This document shows positions 6,376 to 15,212 of a stretch of DNA of 64,000 nt, one piece after another; the first letter of the stretch is position 1, and each line of letters begins with the position of its first letter. The stretch covers positions 1-64,000 of the forward strand of contig NZ_JALXKS010000008.1 in assembly GCF_025144725.1 (NCBI RefSeq), read 5' to 3'. Under the pieces are notes generated by a model. That model was not told the origin of the DNA. It did no database searches and was given only the letters and a program-made list of their open reading frames with translations. The stretch comes from Brevibacterium sp. p3-SID960 (GTDB lineage: Bacteria > Actinomycetota > Actinomycetes > Actinomycetales > Brevibacteriaceae). The position numbers and the translations under genes are program-made.

Positions 6376-8367
6376 TCAGAACGGAGGAGCGTCGTCGCCA
6401 GACGAGTCCCCGGGGTTCTTCCATGGGAGGCCGTCGTCCTGCGTTCCCTCTCCCTGCGTTTCCTCCCGCAGTGCTTCCCGCCGGGCGGCATCGCTGAGTT
6501 CGTCGGCCCGTGTCAGGCCCAGATAGTGCTGGGCCAGCTCGGCGGCCGTATCGAGATACATCGCATCAGGCTCGGCTGGTGAGGTCACTGTCTGCGCGCA
6601 GGCTGCCCGCTCGGCTTCGGCCGGTGGGCTGGTCGCCCAGTGCGAACCGGGTGCGGCGTCGTCGCGCAGCAGAGCGCGCATCGGTTCAGGCAGTGCCTCG
6701 CCGATGATCCGCGCCTGCCGTTGCTCCACCGGATTGCGGGGCTTACGTGTATGCCCGGTGAGCCCGAACATCATCGTCCACCGCAGCACACCATCCTCGC
6801 CCTTGAACACACGCAGATGTCCGCGCGTCTTGAGGTCGTGATGGGTTTTGCACAGCGGCTGCATGTTGCCCGCCTGCGTCAGCCCGCCAGCAGACGGGTC
6901 ACGGTGGTTGAACGACACGATGTGATCGGTCTCCGAGGTCGAGGCCCGACGGCTGCAGCCCGGTGCCGTGCACCACGCCCATGCCGCCTGCACTGTTGTG
7001 CGCACCGCCCGCGGCACCGTGTACTTCTTGGCCGGCTCGTCGAGGACCTCACCGGTCAGCGGGTCCGTCAGCAGCCGGTAAAGCGTCGAGGACTCGGCAG
7101 CGAACTGCCGGGCCGTCAGCGCTGGAATCGGATGCTGCCCCTCCACGGTGCCCGGCAGATCAGCAGTGCCCAGCAGCGTGATCACCGGCACCGTGACATT
7201 CACCGTCGCCTGCCGGCGCAGCCACTCAGCACTCGTCGGGCACGACACCTCGACGAGCTGCTCAGCAGCTTCCCCGCCAGAGACACGAACACGGGTGGAC
7301 GGTGCCATGCCAGTGAGCATGTCGAACATCACCTGCGGGATCGTGCGCTCCTCCAACAGCTGGGTCGCCGCGTCGCGCGCACCACCCGACTGCATGCCGG
7401 CAGCTCCAGTCCGCTGCTCATCAGAGCTCAGCCCGAAGGCATCGAGCTGCTGCCGCACAACCCCGCGAGCGCAGGCGAGCGTGCGCTTGTACAGCGCCGT
7501 CAGCGGAGCCAGCGGCCCGCGCAGCGTCAGCGTCGCGCTGCCATCAGGCAGTGCTTCGAAGAGCACCGCCCGCTGCTCGTGGATCTGCTCAGCGGCCTCG
7601 TCCTCTGGCACGATCGTCGCCAGTTCCATATCGACATGCCGGCGCACCTCGCGCATCGGCCGGTGCGCCGGGATCGCAGTGACCGACGCGTCCATCTCCT
7701 CCAGCTGTGCCAGCGTGAGGTCGCTGCTCTTGCGCGCGGTGTAGTCCAGCCGCTCGAAGGGCACCTGTCCGCGCAGGACGAGTGCCGTCAGCCGCGGCAG
7801 GCCGACGAAGGCTACGAGCGCCCGCGAGACCAGGGTGTAGGCCTTCTGCAGCGAGCAGTCGTGCATCGTCGAGACCACGACGCGGATGGCGTTCTCAGCC
7901 CGGTCGTTGGCGCAGAACCACGACATGAGCGAGCCGCTGAAACGCACCTGCCGCAGGCCCGCGGCGACATCCCCAGGGGAGGGGAGCACCGCCTCGGGCG
8001 CGGTCACCCCGGGCATCTCGGGTACGAACCCGACCATGCGCGCGGGATCGAACGCCGGTGCCCGCGCCACCGCCTCGGGGCCGGAACCCACCGCGGGGCC
8101 GGAACCCATCGCGGAGCCGGTGTCCACCACCCAGGGGCCGGGTGGCCCGCCTGTATCCGGTGGATCGGCCGGCCGATGCTGCAGCGGCAATGCTGCGAGC
8201 CGGTCGTCGATGTTGAGCACCGCGAAGGCCAGCTGTGCCAGCCCGTACATCTGCACGGCCTCATAGCGGCCCAGCTGCCGGTTGTAGGCGGCCACATGAT
8301 CGGCCAGCAGCGACACAGGGCTCGCCGGCACCTCGACGGCCAGCTGCGGGTCGTCATCGGGGTCCAT
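6376..8367 (-). CDS. DUF222/HNH endonuclease domain protein (13E12 type)
   Basis: A 663-residue protein of the actinobacterial 13E12-repeat family: a long DUF222 region and a C-terminal HNH nuclease motif. The HNH part reads CTAPGCSRRAS, then TDHIVSFNHRD, then LCKTHHDLKTRG, with the zinc Cys residues and catalytic His present. The ATG at 8367 is preceded by AGGAGG at 8 bp, so I reject an upstream start at 8448. Function is unknown; family members are thought to be nucleases that occur in many copies per genome. It lies antisense inside an otherwise forward cell-wall gene block, which suggests insertion. Two copies of the dispersed word fall in the low-complexity region near its N-terminus. 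A second member is at 54509-56143. Confidence 0.85.
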   Translation of the reverse strand: MDPDDDPQLAVEVPASPVSLLADHVAAYNRQLGRYEAVQMYGLAQLAFAVLNIDDRLAALPLQHRPADPPDTGGPPGPWVVDTGSAMGSGPAVGSGPEAVARAPAFDPARMVGFVPEMPGVTAPEAVLPSPGDVAAGLRQVRFSGSLMSWFCANDRAENAIRVVVSTMHDCSLQKAYTLVSRALVAFVGLPRLTALVLRGQVPFERLDYTARKSSDLTLAQLEEMDASVTAIPAHRPMREVRRHVDMELATIVPEDEAAEQIHEQRAVLFEALPDGSATLTLRGPLAPLTALYKRTLACARGVVRQQLDAFGLSSDEQRTGAAGMQSGGARDAATQLLEERTIPQVMFDMLTGMAPSTRVRVSGGEAAEQLVEVSCPTSAEWLRRQATVNVTVPVITLLGTADLPGTVEGQHPIPALTARQFAAESSTLYRLLTDPLTGEVLDEPAKKYTVPRAVRTTVQAAWAWCTAPGCSRRASTSETDHIVSFNHRDPSAGGLTQAGNMQPLCKTHHDLKTRGHLRVFKGEDGVLRWTMMFGLTGHTRKPRNPVEQRQARIIGEALPEPMRALLRDDAAPGSHWATSPPAEAERAACAQTVTSPAEPDAMYLDTAAELAQHYLGLTRADELSDAARREALREETQGEGTQDDGLPWKNPGDSSGDDAPPF
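7987..8084 (+). repeat. Two dispersed-word copies inside the HNH gene
   Basis: CACCGCCTCGGGCGCGG at 7987-8003 and CACCGCCTCGGGGCCGG at 8068-8084. The gene is on the other strand, where both copies read PEAV in the protein (in TAPEAVLPSPG and GPEAVARAP), within a low-complexity segment that also contains the imperfect repeat MGSGPAVGSGPEAV. Confidence 0.7.
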
Positions 8368-8476
8368 TCCACTCACCTCCTCGTGAGGGTGCAGCCGTCG
8401 GGCGGCTGCTGGTTTCGTCGCGTTCAGGCTATCGGGAGGCACTGACATCGCTTCCGGATTGAGGGTGCCGCGGGGT

Positions 8477-8482
8477 TAGGCT
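8477..8482 (+). promoter_or_regulatory. -10 box of leaderless M20 hydrolase gene
   Basis: TAGGCT ends 6 bp before the ATG at 8489. The GGGAG in between is too close to serve as a normal ribosome-binding site. Confidence 0.5.
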
Positions 8483-8488
8483 GGGAGT

Positions 8489-9796
8489 ATGACAGTCATC
8501 AGCGCCGCCGCAGCGGCTGCCCTCCTGCCCGAACTCCAGCGCCTGCGCCGCGATCTGCATCGCGAACCCGAACTCGGCCTCGACCTGCCCAAGACCCAGG
8601 CCCGGGTCGCAGCTGGTCTCGATGGCCTCGACGTCGAGGTCACCTATGGGCAGTCGCTGGCCTCGCTGACCGTCGTGCTGCGCGGCGGGAAGCGCGACCC
8701 TGAGAACCCGGTGGCGGTGCTGCTGCGCGGAGACATGGACGCCCTGCCGGTGACCGAGGCGACCGGCTTCGACTTCGCCTCCACCAACGGCGCGATGCAC
8801 GCCTGCGGCCACGACCTGCACACCACCGGCCTGTACGGGGCGCTGCGGCTGCTCCACGCCGTCCGCGACGAGCTGGCAGGCGACGTCATCTTCATGTTCC
8901 AGCCCGGCGAGGAGGGGTACGACGGTGCCGGTCACATGCTGCGCGAAGGGGTCCTCGACGCCGCCGGAGTGCCGGTCATCGCCGCCTTCGGTGTGCACGT
9001 CTCCGCTGATCAGGAGCTCGGCAACCTGTACTGTCGGCCGGGCTCGTACATGTCGGCGTTCTCGATCATGAACATCACCGTGCGCGGCAAGGGCGGTCAT
9101 GCCTCCCGCCCGCACACCGGCCGCGACCCGATCCAGGCCGGTGCGATGCTGGTGGGCCAGCTGCAGGAGTATGCGACCCGCCGCTTCGACGCCTTCGATC
9201 CGGTCATCATCACCGTCGGCCAGTTCCACGCCGGCACCGCACCCAACGTCATCCCCGACACTGCCGAACTCACCGTCGGGATCCGCTGCTTCTCCGAGGC
9301 CACCACCGCCCGCACCGAAGCTGAGCTGCCGAACCTCGTGTCCACCCTTGTGTCCGCCCACGGCTTGGAGGCAGACGTCGACTACCGGTCGGTGCTGCCG
9401 CCAGTCATCAACGATGAGGCCGAGACCGCGTTCTACCTCGACACCGCCGCCGAGGTGTTCGGCCCGAGCCGCACGCACCTCGTCACGGTGCCGAAACCGG
9501 GCTCGGAGGACTTCTCGCGCATCCTCCAGCAGGTGCCGGGCACCTACGGCCACCTCGGCGCAGCACTTCCGGGCACGGTGGCCGAGCAGCAGGATTCGAA
9601 CCACTCACCGCGCGCCCGTCACACCGATGAGGGACTTGCCGACCACGCCCGCTTCCTCGCCGCGCTCGCCGCCGGCAGGCTTCACCAGCATGCCGCCGCA
9701 GCACCCGCCTGGCCGGGCGCCGCTGCAGCTGCCGGTGATGCTGGGGCTGCCGTTCCCGAGGTGGAGGAGGCTGAGACCGAGGGGAACCTGTCATGA
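8489..9796 (+). CDS. M20-family metallo-amidohydrolase
   Basis: A 435-residue zinc/manganese amidohydrolase of the M20D group (hippurate or N-acyl-amino-acid hydrolase type), cytoplasmic. Metal ligands are visible in GDMDALPV, HACGHDLHTTGLYG and FQPGEEGYDGAGHM. The dimerisation region has GKGGHASRPHTGRDPI, and the last ligand His is in the NHSPR region. The C-terminal 40 residues are Ala/Glu-rich and not part of the fold. Its stop overlaps the nnr start by 4 nt (ATGA), so the two are translationally coupled. Substrate cannot be read from sequence. Confidence 0.88.
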   Translation: MTVISAAAAAALLPELQRLRRDLHREPELGLDLPKTQARVAAGLDGLDVEVTYGQSLASLTVVLRGGKRDPENPVAVLLRGDMDALPVTEATGFDFASTNGAMHACGHDLHTTGLYGALRLLHAVRDELAGDVIFMFQPGEEGYDGAGHMLREGVLDAAGVPVIAAFGVHVSADQELGNLYCRPGSYMSAFSIMNITVRGKGGHASRPHTGRDPIQAGAMLVGQLQEYATRRFDAFDPVIITVGQFHAGTAPNVIPDTAELTVGIRCFSEATTARTEAELPNLVSTLVSAHGLEADVDYRSVLPPVINDEAETAFYLDTAAEVFGPSRTHLVTVPKPGSEDFSRILQQVPGTYGHLGAALPGTVAEQQDSNHSPRARHTDEGLADHARFLAALAAGRLHQHAAAAPAWPGAAAAAGDAGAAVPEVEEAETEGNLS

Positions 9797-11259
9797 GGCT
9801 CGGGTACACCGCTGCCGCCGTCCGTGAGGCCGAGGCACCGCTGCTGGCTGCAGGCCGCGGGGAGGCGCTCATGCGCACCGCCGCTGCTGGGCTCGCTTCC
9901 GTGTGCCGGCGCCTCTTGAGTAAGCGCGGGCAGATCTCCGGCAGCCGCGTCGTCATGCTCGTCGGTGCCGGCAACAACGGTGGAGACGCCCTCTACGCCG
10001 GCGCGAACCTCGCAGGCCGCGGCGCCCACGTCACCGCTGTCGACGTCTTCGGGAAGATGCATGAGGCTGGTGCCGCCGCCTTCACCTCATCCGGTGGGCA
10101 GACCGAGGCCTTCAACGCGGAGAATTCGGCGGAGATCTCCGGCCTGCTGCGCGGAGCCGACCTCGTCATCGACGGAGGGCTCGGCACTGGTGCCAAGCCC
10201 GGCCTGCCCGAAGACCTCGCAGCCCTCATCCGCGGCTGGCAGGGAAGCGCCACCTCCGGCCAGTTCGTCGTCGCCGTCGACGTGCCCACCGGCGTTGATG
10301 CCTCGACCGGGGCCTGCGGGCCCACCCACGTGCGCGCCACCCACACCGTCACCTTCGGTGCTGACAAAGCCGGTCTCCTGCTGCCCGGCGGTGCCGATGC
10401 AGCAGGCGAGGTCACGATGGTCGACATCGGCCTCGACATGTCAGCCCATGTCCCGGCCGTCCACGTGCCCGACGACAGCGATCTCGCCACCTTTTGGCCG
10501 CGCCCGCAGGCAGGCGACCACAAGTACTCCCGCGGCGTCCTCGGGCTCGTCGCCGGCTCCGCCCGCTTCCCGGGTGCCGGTGTGCTCACCGCCTCGGCGG
10601 CGGTCGCCACCGGTGTGGGCATGCTCCGGCTCCTGGCTCCGGCCGAGGTGACCGAGACCGTCCTGCAGACCTACCCGGAGGTCGTTACCGACGCCGGGCG
10701 CGTGCAGGCGTGGGCGATCGGGCCGGGTGCTCCGGACCGGCTGGCGATGCAGCAGGCGATCACCGCCGCGGAATCCCAGCACGTCCCGCTCGTCATCGAC
10801 GCCGGCGGCCTGGCGCTGCTCACCCGGCCGCTGGAGACCAGCTGTATCCTCACCCCGCACGCCGGCGAGCTCTCAGACCTGCTCGCCCGCCTCGGCACCG
10901 GCGCCCCCACCCGGTCCGAGGTCGAAGCCGAACCGGTCACTCACGCCGTGCGCGCCGCCCAAGTGATTGAGGCGATCGTGCTGCTCAAGGGCAACCGGAC
11001 GATCATCGCCCGGCCCGATGGCACCGTCGTCGCGCCAGAACCCGGGCCCGCCACGCTGGCCACCGCCGGCACCGGCGACGTGCTCACCGGTATCCTGGGA
11101 GCGCTGCTGGCCACCACCGCCGGAACCGACATCGATCTGGCCGACCTGGCCGGGCTGGCAGTGCTCATGCACGCGCGCGCAGGCGCGCACGCAACTCACG
11201 CCTCGCACCTGCCGGCCGCCCTCGAAGCCGACGTCCTCGCCGTGCTCGACCAGATCTGA
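9793..11259 (+). CDS. nnr: Bifunctional NAD(P)H-hydrate epimerase/dehydratase
   Basis: Repairs damaged NADHX and NADPHX. The N-terminal epimerase domain (YjeF_N) shows GAGNNGGDALYAGANL and VDVPTGVDASTG. The C-terminal ADP-dependent dehydratase domain (about residues 230-488) shows GSARFPGAGVLTASAAV, DAGGLALL, LTPHAGEL and LATAGTGDVLTGILGALL. Length 488 is normal for the fused enzyme. The start overlaps the upstream stop by 4 nt. The order nnr-alr-tsaE-tsaB-rimI-tsaD is widely conserved in actinobacteria. Confidence 0.95.
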   Translation: MRLGYTAAAVREAEAPLLAAGRGEALMRTAAAGLASVCRRLLSKRGQISGSRVVMLVGAGNNGGDALYAGANLAGRGAHVTAVDVFGKMHEAGAAAFTSSGGQTEAFNAENSAEISGLLRGADLVIDGGLGTGAKPGLPEDLAALIRGWQGSATSGQFVVAVDVPTGVDASTGACGPTHVRATHTVTFGADKAGLLLPGGADAAGEVTMVDIGLDMSAHVPAVHVPDDSDLATFWPRPQAGDHKYSRGVLGLVAGSARFPGAGVLTASAAVATGVGMLRLLAPAEVTETVLQTYPEVVTDAGRVQAWAIGPGAPDRLAMQQAITAAESQHVPLVIDAGGLALLTRPLETSCILTPHAGELSDLLARLGTGAPTRSEVEAEPVTHAVRAAQVIEAIVLLKGNRTIIARPDGTVVAPEPGPATLATAGTGDVLTGILGALLATTAGTDIDLADLAGLAVLMHARAGAHATHASHLPAALEADVLAVLDQI

Positions 11260-11346
11260 GACACGCGCCCGGCAGCGGCACGACGGCCACGTGCGGCCGG
11301 CCCGTACCACGGCGGCACCACCCACCGACAACGAAGGAGACAGCCC

Positions 11347-12732
11347 ATGGCAGCAGCGGCGCAGGCAGCGACCGGATCGGTCGTGAGCGCCCGCATCGAC
11401 ACCGCGGCACTCATCGACAACGCCCGCACCGTTGCCGCGCGCGTCGCTCCCGCCCAGCTCATGGCCGTCGTCAAGGCCGACGCCTACGGCCACTCCACCG
11501 ACATCGTCGCCCCTGCGCTGTATGCCGCCGGACTGCGGGACTTCGCCGTGGCGACCGTGCCCGAGGCGGTGGCCCTGTCCCAGCTGCTCGGCCCGGATTC
11601 CGGGGCTCGGATCCTGTGCTGGCTCTTCGACCCGGCTGCCGACCTCACTGTTTGCACACGCGCCGGGATCGAATTGGGCATCTCCACCCCCGAAGCCCTC
11701 GAGGCCGCCATCGCCGCAGGCCGGGCGACCGGCCGCTCTCAGGACGTGCATCTCAAACTCGACACGGGGCTGGGCCGCAACGGCCTCTCCCTGTCCCAGC
11801 TCGACACTGTCCTCGAACGACTGCGCGCGCTTGCCGCCGAGTCCAGCATCGCCGCCGGTGCGCAGGCAACGACCGGGACGCCCACCATCGGGACGGCCAC
11901 CGCCGGAACTGCCCGAACCGCCGGGACGGCCGCCACCGGAACTATCGGAACCGCCGGACCGCCCACCTCGGCGCCGGTGCGGGTGACCGGCATCATGACC
12001 CATTTCGCCAACGCCGACATCCCCGGCGATCCGGCGACGGCCGACCAGCTGCACCGCTTCGACAGCCTCTACGGTCGCCTGCAGGCCGAGCTGCCGTCCG
12101 ACCTGCGCGCAGACGACCTCAGAGTGACCTTGGCCAACTCGCCGGCCGCGCTCTCGCTCGACCCGGTGCCCGGCAGCCACGTGCGTGCCGGCGTCATCCT
12201 CTACGGCCTCAGCCCATTCGAGAACAGAACCGCCGCGCAGCTCGGCCTCACCCCGGTCATGACGCTCACCTCCCGCGTCCTCAACGTCAAGGATGTCCCC
12301 GCAGGTCAGGGTGCCTCGTACGGGCTGACGTACCGCGCTGCTCACGACACCCGCTTCGCGCTCGTCGCCGGCGGCTACGGTGACGGGCTGCCGCGCATCG
12401 CCGGCAACCGCGGTGAGGTCACCGTCCGCGGCCGCCGCTACCCGATCGTCGGGCGCATTGCGATGGACCAAATGGTCCTCGACATCGGCCCGGCTGAGAC
12501 CGGTGGCGAGGTGGCGATCGGCGATGAGGTCGTCGTCATCGGCGACGGCACCACCGGCCCGAGCGCCGAGGAATGGGCTGCCTGGTGCGAGACGATCAAC
12601 TACGAGATCGTCACCTGCATCAGCCCCCGCGTCGACCGCATCGCCGTCGGCGCGCCCGGCGAGGCCGCGGCCGGCGAGGCTGCGAACGGAGCACACCCAG
12701 CTGCTGACCACACCCGAGGCGGCGGCCGGTGA
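11347..12732 (+). CDS. alr: Alanine racemase with a Thr/Gly-rich insert
   Basis: Interconverts L- and D-alanine for peptidoglycan, using PLP. Lys43 in AVVKADAYGH is the PLP lysine, and Tyr325 in GASYGLTYR is the second catalytic base. VGRIAMDQMVLDIG is also present. Length 461 is about 80-90 residues above the family norm. Part of the excess is an insert at about residues 168-209 built of TxGTA-like repeats, between the barrel strands leading to VRVTGIMTHFANAD. The rest is an Ala/Gly-rich C-terminal tail. GAAGGAG lies 8 bp upstream of the ATG. It overlaps tsaE by 4 nt. Confidence 0.95.
   Translation: MAAAAQAATGSVVSARIDTAALIDNARTVAARVAPAQLMAVVKADAYGHSTDIVAPALYAAGLRDFAVATVPEAVALSQLLGPDSGARILCWLFDPAADLTVCTRAGIELGISTPEALEAAIAAGRATGRSQDVHLKLDTGLGRNGLSLSQLDTVLERLRALAAESSIAAGAQATTGTPTIGTATAGTARTAGTAATGTIGTAGPPTSAPVRVTGIMTHFANADIPGDPATADQLHRFDSLYGRLQAELPSDLRADDLRVTLANSPAALSLDPVPGSHVRAGVILYGLSPFENRTAAQLGLTPVMTLTSRVLNVKDVPAGQGASYGLTYRAAHDTRFALVAGGYGDGLPRIAGNRGEVTVRGRRYPIVGRIAMDQMVLDIGPAETGGEVAIGDEVVVIGDGTTGPSAEEWAAWCETINYEIVTCISPRVDRIAVGAPGEAAAGEAANGAHPAADHTRGGGR
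11848..11973 (+). repeat. Degenerate ACCGGxACxGCC-type repeat inside alr
   Basis: Codes for about 42 residues of GTATAGTARTAGTAATGT-like sequence inserted in the alanine racemase barrel. Imperfect units of roughly 12 and 24 bp can be seen. Confidence 0.7.
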
Positions 12733-13382
12733 CCGACCAGACGCACCTTGCCATCGGCGACCGCGAGGACATGGAGCGCTTCGCCTCACTGCTGGCCAGC
12801 CGGCTGCGCGCCGGTGACGTCATCATCCTCACCGGCAACCTGGGCGCCGGCAAGACGGCGCTGACGCAGTTCCTCGCCACCGCACTCGGGGTGACCGGCC
12901 GGGTGTCCTCACCGACGTTCGTCATCGCCCGCGCGCATGCGAACCCGCGCCCAGACCGGCCGCCGCTGGTGCACGTCGACGCGTACCGCCTCGGCGACGC
13001 CGCCGAGTTCTCTGACCTCGACCTCGAATACGGGCATGACGAAGCCGTCACCGTCATCGAATGGGGCCGCGGACTTGCCGAAGGGCTCGCCGAGGACCGT
13101 CTGGAGATCGTCATCACCCGCGCCGGCGAGGACCCAGAGGCGGCACCCGATGCCGATCCCACCAGCAGTGGAGACCCCACCAGCGACGCCCCTGCCACCG
13201 CTCCTGACACCGGGCCCCTGGACGTCGCCGACCTCCTCGGCGACGGCTCACCCGGCCCCGTCGACCTCACCGAGGCTGAGGAGGACGAGACCCGCACCAT
13301 CCGGCTCATCCCGACCGGGCCGAGCTGGCAGGCGCGCATCAGCGCCATCGCCGCCGCCTACGCAGAGCAGGAGCCCACATGA
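12729..13382 (+). CDS. tsaE: tRNA t6A threonylcarbamoyladenosine ATPase subunit
   Basis: ATPase partner of TsaB-TsaD in t6A37 modification of ANN-decoding tRNAs. Walker A is GNLGAGKTALTQ (about residues 36-47), followed by SSPTFVIARAH and the conserved VHVDAYRL and VIEWGRG. At 217 residues it is about 60 longer than usual. An acidic, Pro/Thr/Asp-rich insert at roughly residues 135-190 separates the core from the last strand. GTG start, overlapping the alr stop by 4 nt (GTGA). Confidence 0.93.
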   Translation: MTDQTHLAIGDREDMERFASLLASRLRAGDVIILTGNLGAGKTALTQFLATALGVTGRVSSPTFVIARAHANPRPDRPPLVHVDAYRLGDAAEFSDLDLEYGHDEAVTVIEWGRGLAEGLAEDRLEIVITRAGEDPEAAPDADPTSSGDPTSDAPATAPDTGPLDVADLLGDGSPGPVDLTEAEEDETRTIRLIPTGPSWQARISAIAAAYAEQEPT

Positions 13383-14077
13383 TCATCCTCGCCATCGACA
13401 CCTCGGCCACGGCCACCGCGGCACTGACCGACGGCGAGAGGGTGCTCGCCGAGTGGGGTGCGGCCGCTGGCGGCAAGCATGCCGAGCTCACCGGCCCGGC
13501 CGTCCGCGACCTCACCGACGGCCAGCCGGCCCCTGAACTCGTCGTCACCGGGATCGGGCCCGGCCCCTTCACCGGCCTGCGCGCCGGCATCGCCACCGCG
13601 ATCGGCTACAGCCTCGGCGCCGGCATCACCGCTGCCGGCGTGCCCAGCCACCTCGCGCTCGCCGTGCGCGCCTACCGCAGCCTCGACCCCGCAGCCCCGC
13701 TGCTCACCGCCACCGATGCACGGCGCAAAGAGGTCTACTGGACCCGCTTCAGCGGTGCTGATGAGCACGGTGTGCCTGTCATCGCTACCGGGCCCGAGGT
13801 GTCAGCACCGGCCGATCTGGCAGCCCACCTGACCGAGACGGCAGGAGAGTCGGTACCAGCGGGCATCGGGGGCGGGTTCGTGCTCTATCCTGAGCTGCTC
13901 GCCGTGCCCGAGGTGGCCGTCCCGATCCTCGACACGGCACCTCCGGCTGCTGCCGACCTCGCGATCGCCGCCCACCGGATCCTGGCAGCAGGCGGTGAGC
14001 TGTGGCCGACGACTCCGCTGTATCTGCGCGCCCCCGACGCCGCCCCGGCCGCCCGCCGTGAGACGAGCCTGCGATGA
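13379..14077 (+). CDS. tsaB: tRNA t6A modification protein TsaB
   Basis: A 232-residue ASKHA-fold scaffold that pairs with TsaD in t6A synthesis. Visible features are LAIDTSATATAAL at the N-terminus, the GIGPGPFTGLRAGIATA motif near residue 58, and TDARRKEVYWTRF. It overlaps tsaE by 4 nt and rimI by 4 nt, so all four genes of this stretch are coupled. Confidence 0.94.
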   Translation: MIILAIDTSATATAALTDGERVLAEWGAAAGGKHAELTGPAVRDLTDGQPAPELVVTGIGPGPFTGLRAGIATAIGYSLGAGITAAGVPSHLALAVRAYRSLDPAAPLLTATDARRKEVYWTRFSGADEHGVPVIATGPEVSAPADLAAHLTETAGESVPAGIGGGFVLYPELLAVPEVAVPILDTAPPAAADLAIAAHRILAAGGELWPTTPLYLRAPDAAPAARRETSLR

Positions 14078-14637
14078 ACGACGACCCCACCGCAGGAGCT
14101 GACCCCGCTGCACACGCCGCAGGAGCTGACCCCGCTGCACACGCCGCGGCCGCGGAAGCCGATCCCGCCGCAGTTGCCGACGCCGCGGTGATCCGGCGGA
14201 TGCGTTGGTTCGATATCGCACCGATCGCCGCCCTCGATGCCGCGATCTTCGGCGCCGATGCCTGGTCAGAGGCCTACTTCTGGTCGGAGCTGGCAGCTCC
14301 GGGCCGGCACTTCATCGTCCTCGACGCCGCTGCCGCCGGCAACGCCGCGAGCCCAGGGCTCCTCGGCTTCGCCGGTCTGAGCGTTTCCGGCCCGCAGGCC
14401 GACATCCTCACGATCGCCTCCCACCCGGACGCACGCCGGCAGGGGGTCGGCCGCCGGCTGCTCGACGCGCTGCTCGACCACGCCCGCGCCCACGGCGTCG
14501 AAGCCGTCCACCTCGACGTCCGCGCCGACAACGCCGCCGCCCAGGCGATGTACGCCGCCGACGGATTCGTAGAACTCGACCGCCGGCCCGGCTACTACCG
14601 CGACGCCGACGCCGTGCTCATGCGCGCACTGCTGTGA
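14074..14637 (+). CDS. rimI: Ribosomal-protein-S18-alanine N-acetyltransferase-like GNAT
   Basis: A 187-residue GNAT acetyltransferase in the position always held by rimI beside tsaB and tsaD. Acetyl-CoA binding is seen in DARRQGVGRRLLDALL, and the C-terminal VRADNAAAQAMYAADGF is characteristic. The first about 40 residues are an Ala/Asp-rich extension made by a tandem DNA duplication, not part of the fold. Overlaps tsaB by 4 nt. Assignment rests on fold and context; the actual acetylation target is inferred. Confidence 0.88.
   Translation: MNDDPTAGADPAAHAAGADPAAHAAAAEADPAAVADAAVIRRMRWFDIAPIAALDAAIFGADAWSEAYFWSELAAPGRHFIVLDAAAAGNAASPGLLGFAGLSVSGPQADILTIASHPDARRQGVGRRLLDALLDHARAHGVEAVHLDVRADNAAAQAMYAADGFVELDRRPGYYRDADAVLMRALL
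14092..14145 (+). repeat. Perfect 27-bp tandem duplication in rimI
   Basis: Two identical 27-bp units (14092-14118 and 14119-14145) encode AGADPAAHA twice in the disordered N-terminus of RimI. Confidence 0.9.
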
Positions 14638-14675
14638 CAATCCCCAACCGACCCAACGGCGCGGCCCGGAATTGG

Positions 14676-14681
14676 TAGCCT
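14676..14681 (+). promoter_or_regulatory. -10 box of leaderless SRPBCC gene
   Basis: TAGCCT ends 6 bp before the ATG at 14688; no Shine-Dalgarno sequence is present. Confidence 0.5.
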
Positions 14682-14687
14682 GATGCC

Positions 14688-15212
14688 ATGACATCATCGC
14701 CTGTCCTGCGCTTCTCACTCGTGTCCTGGGAAGATGGCGTCGACCTCGACATCCGCACGACGCTGCCGGTGACCGCCGCCGAGGTGTGGGCACAGATCGC
14801 AGACCCTGCTGCCTGCGGTGCGTGGTTCGCGCCGTACACGCGGGCAGGCGACACACTGACCTTCGACGCCGGCGACGGCGAGACCTTCACCGCCGAGATC
14901 ATCCACTGCGCCGAAGAATCCGATGTCATGCTCGACTTCGCCGACTTCGGGCTCACCGGCTTCAGCCTCCGGCCCGCCGAGGACGACGAGAACTCCACCG
15001 AGGTCATCGTCACCCGACCGCACCCCGACGACACCGCTGTCGCCGATTCGATCGACAGCCAGGTCGAAGGACTGTGGCCCTCCCACCTCGAACTGCTGGC
15101 CGCACAGCTCGGTCACCCGATGGACAGCCAGCGCAACCCTGACTTCCTCGCTGAGACCTTCGCAGCCCTTTCAAGCGAGGCCCGCGCAAATGCCGCTGAG
15201 GCGAGCCGATGA
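14688..15212 (+). CDS. SRPBCC (AHSA1/START-like) domain protein
   Basis: A 174-residue cytoplasmic protein with the START/AHSA1 helix-grip pattern: [19 protein letters not shown], then [10 protein letters not shown], an acidic middle, and a long C-terminal helix at [13 protein letters not shown]. Such proteins bind hydrophobic ligands or act as Hsp90-activator-like folds; the role here is unknown. It has its own probable leaderless promoter. Its stop overlaps the tsaD start by 4 nt, so tsaD is read from both promoters. Confidence 0.78.
   Translation: MTSSPVLRFSLVSWEDGVDLDIRTTLPVTAAEVWAQIADPAACGAWFAPYTRAGDTLTFDAGDGETFTAEIIHCAEESDVMLDFADFGLTGFSLRPAEDDENSTEVIVTRPHPDDTAVADSIDSQVEGLWPSHLELLAAQLGHPMDSQRNPDFLAETFAALSSEARANAAEASR

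Noticed and set aside
6640..8445. A 601-codon forward frame opposite the HNH gene
   Set aside because: Arg/His-rich shadow of a real gene that has a good ribosome-binding site and an intact HNH motif on the minus strand.
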